Shown: piece after piece, positions 56,844 through 64,000 of the stretch
Layout of the letters: each line of letters starts with the position of its first letter
Position numbering within the stretch: position 1 is the stretch's first letter
Assembly: GCA_028826165.1 (NCBI GenBank)
Contig: JAPDFW010000114.1
Location: 732,501-796,500, forward strand
Reading direction: 5' to 3'
Length of the DNA stretch: 64,000 nucleotides
Source: Anaeramoeba ignava
Lineage: Eukaryota > Metamonada > Anaeramoebidae
The notes under the pieces: generated by a model
The model's database searches: none
Seen by the model: the letters and a program-made list of their open reading frames with translations, nothing else
What the model was told of the DNA's origin: nothing
Made by a program: the position numbers and the translations under genes

Positions 56844-59800
56844 TTAATCTAATGATCCCCAATCTTTTCCAATTTTAGTTCGGACTGGAAGAGGAACTTG
56901 AAAAGGAACAACGTGTTCCATTACATTTACAATAACTTCTCTTATTTCTTCCAATCTTTCATTTTTAACTAAAAATAAAAGAAGAAAATAAAACAATTAA
57001 TCCAAAAAATATTTTAAATTTTAAATTAAATTTTAAATTGATTTTGATTTTACTTTCAAATACTAATTCATCATGTATTTGAAGAAGCATAGATACTTCT
57101 TCTTCATATCCTTTTTTCACAACTTCTGTATTCACAAGTTGCATTGCTAACTTCATAATATCTGCACTTGTATTATGAACAATTATTCCATTTGCACAAT
57201 ATCCATGAAATTTTGATTCAACAATTAAATCATATGTTTCTTGTATTTTTTCTTTTGAGGAAATAATTCCTTTAACAATATAAAAATGAGAAAAAAGATT
57301 TGAAATCTCACTTGATTTCTCATATTTTTTTGCTTGTTTTTCACTCAATTCTTTAAATGTTACAAAGTTTCCATAAATATTCTCAATAAAAATTTCATAG
57401 TTTTTTTCAAATAAAGATGAATAAACCATTTCTTTTAACTCTTTGAATTTAATTTTGTTCTTTTCCAAAATAACTTTCAATTCTCTAAATTTCCCAATTT
57501 GATTCTTTTCAAAAAAAGAATAAATTCCAATTGATTTTAATAATTGATTCAATTCAAAATTCTTTTTTTTAGCAAATTTAAATGTCATTTTTGCTTCACA
57601 ATAGTTGATTGAATTATTTATCGTCTCAAAATATGAAACTGCAAATCCAACAAAAAAACTTATTCTTTCTTTCCAACTAATTTTCCAAATTCTTTCTGGA
57701 AAAAGAATGCAATTTGAATTGAAGAAGAATTTTTCCCAAAATTTCCTTTTTAAATGAATTTGCAACAAATTGTTATCATTTTGAACATTTTTCAAATTGG
57801 ATTTTGGGAAAAGTTTATTGAAAATGGATAAACAATGTTGAAAAGATTTTTTTGATTTGAATTTGAAAAATAGATCATTTTCATCAGCATCCATTTCACA
57901 ATTATAAAGAAATCCAAATAAATACCAAAAAAGAATTTTAGAATTCATATTGAAATTGAAATTGAAATTATTATCTTCATTTTGTAAATATCCATTTTGT
58001 AATCCTTGTTTTGAAAACAATAAAACACTCTTTTTGGTTATGTTTTTGGCTTTTATCCAAAAATATTCTTTAGTTTCAAAATCAAAACTTAAAAAAGGAT
58101 GGTCCTTTGTGCACCAAATTGAAGTTCCATCATTAAATTCAACTTTGATTGTAATTTGTTTTGGTTTTTGAAGAGCTTGAAAAAATTGGAATTTATATCC
58201 ATCCCAAACTTTGATATTTTGATAATTTTTAAATTTTTGAAATAATTTTTTGATGGAAAAAATTCCTTGTGAAGTCCAAATTTTTGCTTTTGGATACAAA
58301 CAGCCTAATATTAATATAAATAATAAAATATTAATATAATTTTAATAATTTTTTTTCTGTTATAAAAACCTTGAATTGTCGTATTTAATGATATTCTTTC
58401 ATCTTGACTTCTTTTATTATGATTTGTTGAATTTATATTAGGTAAAGGTCTTGATCTTCCAATTATGGTTCGAGTATATCCTAAAGAACGTGCTGATTGT
58501 TTAATCGATTCCCGGAAATTGGATAAATGAGGGAAACTGTCATTAAGATTTTTGATCAATTCTTTTGATTCATCAAGAGAAACTTTTAAAGTATGAGATA
58601 ATTTTGTTGGACCCATCCCATACATATATCCATAAAGAACCCTCTTTATCATTGCTCTTTCATCTTTTGTAACTGATTCTGCTGACTTCTTGAGTATTTC
58701 ACTTGAAATTAAAATGAGAATATCAACATCATCTTGGCGAAGAATAGAAATCATTTTGGGTTCATTTGAAAGATGAGCAAGAATCCTGAGTTCTAAAGCA
58801 GCATAATCAACAGACATTAAAGTGTATCCTGGTTTGCTTACAAAGAATTTACGAAGTGCTGGTGTGATGTTCTGGAGATTTGGGGAAACAGAAGTTAGTC
58901 TTCCTGTTGATGTTCCCACTTGAGATAGATTTGTGACTATTCTTATTGTTGATAATCTTTGCAATTTCTCACTCGGATTTGGTTCTTGCTTTTCTGGATT
59001 CTCTTTTTTCCAGCGTTCTTGAATAAGTTTTTGAAAAGCATTTGAACTTGAATTTGGAGTTGCAATGGGAGTGACAAGATCAATTTTCACTTTGGAAGGA
59101 GATCTTTTCTTTGTTTTTTTGGTTCGAGAATGCAAGTTTTGTTTGTGATTTTCTTTGTCTTTCTCTTTCTCTTTCTTTTTCATTTTCTTCTTGACTGATA
59201 ACATCTGGAAAGGAAAAATACAAGCTTTGGTTTTGGGTTTGCAAAGCTTGCTTCTCAATACGTAATCTTGTTTGTTCTTGTGCACTTTTCAACAAGGATT
59301 TCAAAGTTGCAGATTGCTTCTGGATTCCTCTGTATTTCAAAACAAGAGGGATAATTGGATGAGCATCAGCATAACAAGAAAGAATCTCTTCCGAAGTTGT
59401 TCTGAGGGTTTTTGTTTTGTTTCTTGTAGATTTATTGCTTTCCTTTGGGTTTTGTTCTTCAAGAACTCCCAGTTCATCATAAAGCACTTTGCCAAGTTGA
59501 ACAGGACTTAAAATGATAAATTTATGTCCTGCTTCTTTATAAATTTGCTTTGCTACTTCCTCTAGTTCATTGTCCAACTTTTTTGTGTGTTCAACACAAT
59601 TTCCAAAATCAAAAAGCATTCCTTTGGATTCAATTTCTCTCAACAAAAACGCAAAGGGCATCTCAAATTGATTAAATGTATCAAGTAATCCAAGTGCAAG
59701 AAGCTTCTCGCAAATCTTGTTTTTGGCCTTTTCTGTTCGTAAAAGATCACCAAAAACCTCTTCTCTAATAGAATCAAAGCTTTGATCTCGAAGTTGATCA

Positions 59801-60609
59801 AATTGTTCTTGTTCTTTAATTTTAGGAAGATCTTCCCAATCAAAACCAATTTGTGAAAGAAAAAGTGATCTTAATTTTTCAGAAATTTTGAGCTTTTCAG
59901 TCTCATGTTTCCCGGCAGCATTCAAACGATATAAAAGATCTTCTTGTGTTAATTTTGGATCATTTTTCTCTTCATTTCTCTCTTCATTTTTTGTGCTTGT
60001 TTCAATATCAGGAAAAGAAAATATTTTTGCAAGATTGTCGAAATCATATTGTTCAAGACTTGGATCACAAAGCCAACAAGCAATTTTAAGATCAAAAGGT
60101 ACTTGATCTGTTTTTGGGATTTTCTGCAAAAATAAAGCACGAGAAATTGCTTCAATATCAAAAAGAGCAACTAAAGTAGAATTAGGAACGTTTTCCACAA
60201 GTTTTCTGAATTTATCAAAAGACAAAAGACATTTAAGTTCAGAATCAATAAGTAAAACAATTTTGGGGTTTATCAATCCAGGTTTATCCTTTATTTCCAC
60301 ACTTTCTTCTTTTCTTTTTCTTCCTCGAGGTTTTTTGATTTTTCTTTTTCTAAATGTTGTTTCTTCTTGAGAAATAATTACAGCCCAACAAATTGTTTTA
60401 GCTTTTGAAACTTGTTCTAAAAGAAATTCCCATGCAGAATCTTCAAGAGGAATTGTTTGAAATGATTGTTGAGTTGTTTTTTGTTCTAAAATTAATTCTG
60501 TTTCAACTTTTGCAACTAAAGGTTTTAATTCTTGTTGGAAATAAATTGATTTTGTTTGGTCAATTTGTTGTGTTTTGTTTTTAAAATTTGAAAAGGGTAA
60601 GTTTTTCAT
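56844..60609 (-). CDS. Family A DNA polymerase (Pol theta/nu type) interrupted by an intein
   Basis: Exons 60609-59262, 59194-58370, 58304-57054 and 56968-56844 total 3549 nt, giving 1182 aa, of which 805 are host. The N-terminal part is a degenerate exonuclease fold (FDLKIACWLCDPSLEQYDFD). Polymerase blocks: TGRLTSVSPNLQNI, SVDYAALELRILAHLS (catalytic Asp about 579), ERAMIKRVLYGYMYGMGPTK (O helix, 628-647), RTIIGRSRPLPNIN, SLNTTIQG, then after the intein TSADIMKLAMQL, LQIHDELVFE (second catalytic Asp) and PLPVRTKIGKDWGSLD at the end. This order and the C-terminus match Pol theta/nu; there is no helicase domain. The role is likely translesion or end-joining synthesis. The intein must splice out for the QG-TSAD motif to form. 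Confidence 0.88.
57172..58302 (-). mobile_element. 377-residue intein in the DNA polymerase gene
   Basis: It is inserted between Gly and Thr of the conserved QG-TSAD motif. It begins with Cys in CLYPKAKIWTSQGIFSIKKL (block A). It has the block B pattern G-T-S-I-W-C-T-K-D-H-P-F with T-x-x-H, and ends TYDLIVESKFHGYCANGIIV followed by His-Asn (blocks F and G); the +1 residue is Thr. All splicing residues are present. The centre (about residues 110-300) has two diverged LAGLIDADG-like helices, WYLFGFLYNCEMD and FFVGFAVSYFE. In both, the usual catalytic Asp is replaced, so the homing endonuclease may be dead. The whole intein lies in one exon and its length is an exact multiple of three. No other copy occurs in the window. 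Confidence 0.92.
58305..58369 (-). other. 65-nt spliceosomal intron touching the intein N-junction
   Basis: The donor gtttttat follows CAA-G and the acceptor ttattag precedes GC-TGT. It splits the Gly codon immediately upstream of the intein's first Cys, so only two coding bases separate the intron from the intein. Confidence 0.85.
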
Positions 60610-60813
60610 TATTTAAATTTATTAATTTATTATTTAAATTTTAAAAAACAAAAAAAAAGGAAAAAATGGTGAATCTTTTATAATGTTTTAGAAAGAAAAA
60701 AATAATTTCTTTTTCTTTTACTCTTTTATAGTTTTCGTTTTTTATTTTTTTTTTTTTCCTTTTCTTTTTTTCATTTTTTTCATTTTTTTTCTTTCATTTC
60801 TTTTTTAAAAAAT
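60610..60813. promoter_or_regulatory. Divergent promoter region (DNA polymerase / Vps34)
   Basis: 204 bp. The plus strand carries ttttttcatttttttcattttttttctttcattt at about 60765-60800 before the Vps34 ATG, and aaaaaggaaaaaatggtg lies near the polymerase start. Confidence 0.45.
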
Positions 60814-63800
60814 AATGTTAAATTCTTTTAGATATTTTTTAGATTCTTCTGAAAAAAATAACCAACAAAAAAATACTTCAATTCAAGAACCAATTTTAAA
60901 TTATAATTTTCTTTACACAAAATCTCTTGATGTTTATTTTCAAATTTCAATGTAAAAACAAAATCAAAACAAAACCACAATCAAAAATATATTCTCTTGT
61001 TTAAACTTTATTCTTTTCTTTTTTTTTCTTAAAATGGATTATTTAGAAAAAATATACTTGGAGATATTTTCAACAAATATAGACAAATTTTAAATTCATT
61101 AGATCTTTATTCTCAATATTTAGATATCCAGAAAAAGAATATGAGTTTTCAAATTACTGGTCAGTTATTTTCTTCTGGAAGACCTATCTGTGAAATTCAA
61201 AAGACAAGACATCAATTTCTTGAGAGGGAAATAAATTTAGATGAAGTTGTTGTTTTTCCAATTTTTATCAAAAATTTACCAAGAAATACGATAATTGAAT
61301 TTAATTTAATTGCTGTATTTTCACCTCAAACAACAATTGTATTGGGAAAAGCATTTGCGACAGTATTTAGTCGTCAAAATAATAAGATGAGATTTGGAAG
61401 TTATATTCTTCCGTTATATTCACCTCATATTGAAATTCAAGAAGATAATTTGATTAATTTGAATGATTTTATAGACAAGAATAATGAGAATGAAAATCAA
61501 TTTAAAAATGAGAATGAAAATCAATTTAAAAATGAAAATCAAAATGAAAATCAATTTAAAAATGAAAATCAAAATGAAAATCAATTTAAAAATGAAAATC
61601 AATTTAAAAATCAAAATGAATTTAAAAATGAAAATCAAAATGAAAATCAAAATGAAAATCAAAATGAAAATCAAAATGAAAATCAAAATGAAAATCAAAA
61701 TCAAAATCAATTTAAAAATGAAAATCAAAATGAAAATGAGAATCAAAATCAAAATCAATTTAAAAATCAAAATCAAAATCAAAATCAAAATCAAAATCAA
61801 AATCAAAATCAAAATCAAAATCAAAATCAAAATCAAAATCAAAATCAAAATGAAAATCAAAATCAAAATCAAAATAAAAATGAAAATCAAAATCAATTTA
61901 AAAATCAAAATAAAAATCAAAATTTAAAAATGAAATCGTTGTCACAAGAACAAGAAAAAGAAGAAAATCACAAAATTCATTATCGCCAATACCATAAACA
62001 ATATAATTATTTGCTTAAAACACCACAAATTCATCTATTAGAAAAGATTTCCCGAGGTTATCAAACCAAAAAGATAAATAACCAAGTTGTTGAAAATTCA
62101 TGGTTAGATCAACAAGCAATGAAAAAGATTGAATCAATATTCACAAAACAATTTCTTGAAGATTCCAAAATTTCACTTGTTATAGATTTTCCAATATTTA
62201 CTAGAAACTCCATTTTTATCCCGATATTCTTCAAAAACCCTAAAAGAATAATGAAAAAAAGAAGAAGAAGTAGTTTCCATTCATCAAAGAAAATAATCAA
62301 AAAGATTGAGAAGATAAACAATCCAAAACCAACACTAAAACAAGGCCCAAATCAAGATCAAGACAAAGAACAGATCAATATGGTTCATCTTGAAAGTATA
62401 ACATCGATGTACAAAATCAACAAGAATCAGCAAGAAAACGTACCCAAAACTATACGCAAATTTGAACGTCCGAAAATCTACATCAAGAAAGGAGGACTTT
62501 TCCCTAAAATTTATGATTCAGAAATCCAAACAGACAATCCAGCAGAGTTGATGAACCGATTCATGCGCAGAAATATATTCAAAACAAATCAAGCGCATGA
62601 AGCTTCATTACTAAATGTAGAAGAAAATGTTTTTAAACCAAATTATGGAGAAAAAAGAATAATTAGCAAAATATTAGAAAAGCCACTGACATATAAATTC
62701 AGTGATTTTGAGAGAGATTTGATCAAAAAATACAGATTTTGGCTTGTGAAAAATCGCAAACCAATTGCAATATTTATTCGAAGTGTTGATTGGAACGAAA
62801 AAACACAACAAAAACAAGCAGAGGAAATTTTCAAGCAAATAAAAGACTCAAACACCATGCATATAGGGGATATCATGGAATTTTTGACTTCCAATTATAA
62901 CTATTATATTGTGCGCAAATTCTCTGTCGAGATGCTGCGCCATAAAACAGATGAAGAAATTGAACCTTTTCTTTTGCAGCTTGTTTCGAGTTTGAAATAC
63001 GAAGGAAAAAATTTAAAAAAATCAAAGCTTGCGAATTTCCTTCTTGAACGAGCAATGAAAAACATAAAGATTGCAAGCAATTTATATTGGTTTTGTAAGG
63101 TGGAAACAGAGAACAAAATTTATGGATCATTTTATTCACCATTTTTATCAACTCTCAATGAAAAAATGGGGAAAATATTCGAATCACAAGAAAAATTTTT
63201 TCACTCATTATGCAATTTACAGAAGGCAATTAAAAACATAAATAAACCACGAAAAGAAAAGATTCAGATGCTGAATGAGATGTTAATCAAAGGTGAATTT
63301 TCTCATTTAAACAGTTTTCCCGAAAGCATTTTCCCTCTTGATCCAGGCTATTTGATGGAAGGAATTGAAGGGAAAGGGGCTTTTATATTTAAGAGCACAA
63401 CACAACCACTTGGACTTAAATTGCGAGTAAGAGAGCGTATAGAAGAAGAGGAGAAAGAGAAGAAGGAAGATGAAAGCACAGGAGATTCTGGACAACTAAT
63501 CCGAAGCGTTTTTAGTAACAGTGTTTTTGGTAAAAACGTATCGAATTCAAAAAAGGACGAGCAAAAAGAAATACCAGAAAGAAACTACGGGATTTTATTC
63601 AAAATGGGAGATGATATGCGACAAGATCAACTAGTTGTGCAGTTGATTCAACTGATGGATTTGATACTCAAAAAGGAAAATGTGGATCTAAATTTGACGC
63701 CTTATCGCGTGCTTCCTTTTAGCACTCAAGCAGGACTAATTGAGCTAGTACAGAACGTGAGGTCTTTATTTGACGTTCTTCAAGAAGGAACGATCCTGGA

Positions 63801-64000
63801 TCATTTGAAGAAATTTCCGTTCAATATTGACGAAGAGTCGCCGAATGGAATCAAAAGGGAAGTGATGGAAAGATACATCAATAGTTGCGCAGGATACAGC
63901 GTAATTACTTACATCCTGGGCATTGGAGACCGTCATTTGGACAATTTACTGCTTGTCAACGACGGCAGACTTCTCCACATTGACTTTGGTTTTATTCTTG
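60814..64000 (+). CDS. VPS34: Class III phosphatidylinositol 3-kinase Vps34, 3' end beyond window
   Basis: Exon 1 is 60814-60951 (MLNSFRYFLD), then a 95-nt intron, then an open frame from 61047 to the right edge. A C2 domain (GQLFSSGRPICEIQKTRHQF; VFPIFIKNLPRNTIIEFNLI) is interrupted by a Asn-Gln/Asn-Glu insert (61480-61925). The helical PIK domain follows (VKNRKPIAIFIRSVDW, VEMLRHKTDEEIEPFLLQLV). The kinase domain shows YGILFKMGDDMRQDQLVVQL, GYSVITYILGIGDRHLDNLL (catalytic loop) and GRLLHIDFGFIL (Mg-binding DFG) at the very end. Vps34 makes PI3P for endosome sorting and autophagy. Catalytic residues are intact. About 100 C-terminal residues (activation loop onward) are missing because the window stops. 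Confidence 0.92.

Noticed and set aside
59195-59261. A frameshift in the DNA polymerase between the exonuclease-like and polymerase parts
   Set aside because: A 67-nt phase-1 GT-AG intron (gtattgag to gttatcag) joins the frames and makes the full gene 3549 nt, a multiple of three. It is the normal intron size here, though it is less A/T-rich than the others.
61420-61927. Lys-Ile/Lys-Met protein and its antisense in Vps34
   Set aside because: Shadows of the Asn-Gln insert; the Vps34 frame is open through the same region.

Overview
Organism. This is nuclear DNA from a very AT-rich, free-living-type protist. Genes carry many GT-AG introns, TAA/TAG/TGA all serve as stops (TGA ends the glycogen phosphorylase gene), and proteins carry long Asn-Gln, Glu-Asn and Lys-Glu runs. 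Introns and spacers are filled with 6- to 13-base A/T repeats. From memory the style fits the anaerobic amoebae Anaeramoeba better than dictyostelids, but this is inference only. I see no rRNA, tRNA, CRISPR array, transposase or prokaryotic operon.

Layout, left to right: an ankyrin protein cut by the left edge (-); a four-helix voltage-sensor-like protein (-); a predicted myristoylated PAS-coiled-coil-RGS-DUF547 signalling protein (+); a TMEM62-like phosphoesterase (+); CacyBP/SIP-like (-); a small coiled-coil protein (+); an Acl4-like TPR protein (+); a 2-kb repeat spacer; Nup96 (-); an F-box protein fused to a multispan membrane domain (+); a DNA-ligase-III-like protein without a catalytic domain (-); an SPX protein (+); a small PH-like protein (-); an ankyrin/pseudokinase/PARP-like protein with 3-nt exons (+); eIF4G (+); a BAR-like coiled-coil protein (+); TRAPPC6 (-); glycogen phosphorylase (+); a CBM48 glycogen-binding protein (+); Sen2 tRNA-splicing endonuclease (-); a family A DNA polymerase (theta/nu type) carrying an intein (-); and Vps34 PI3-kinase cut by the right edge (+).

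Exon models were built by hand from splice sites, reading frame and family conservation. For most multi-exon genes the exon lengths add up to an exact multiple of three: polymerase, ligase-like, glycogen phosphorylase, CBM48, CacyBP, voltage-sensor-like, SPX, F-box and BAR-like. Introns fall into two classes: short ones, mostly about 58-110 nt, and long ones of 0.2-2.1 kb made almost wholly of A/T repeats. Several genes can only be read through by allowing a one-base change in an A or T run, which looks more like assembly error than biology.

Highlights: (1) a 377-residue intein at the conserved QG/T site of a nuclear DNA polymerase, with a spliceosomal intron touching its N-terminal junction; (2) an apparent run of 3- and 6-nt exons in an ankyrin gene; (3) a ligase-III-like protein in which the DNA-binding domain runs straight into the OB fold, followed by a macro-like domain and two BRCTs; (4) a myristoylated PAS-RGS-DUF547 architecture. 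The window is otherwise ordinary housekeeping: glycogen metabolism, vesicle traffic, translation initiation, tRNA splicing and nuclear pore genes.
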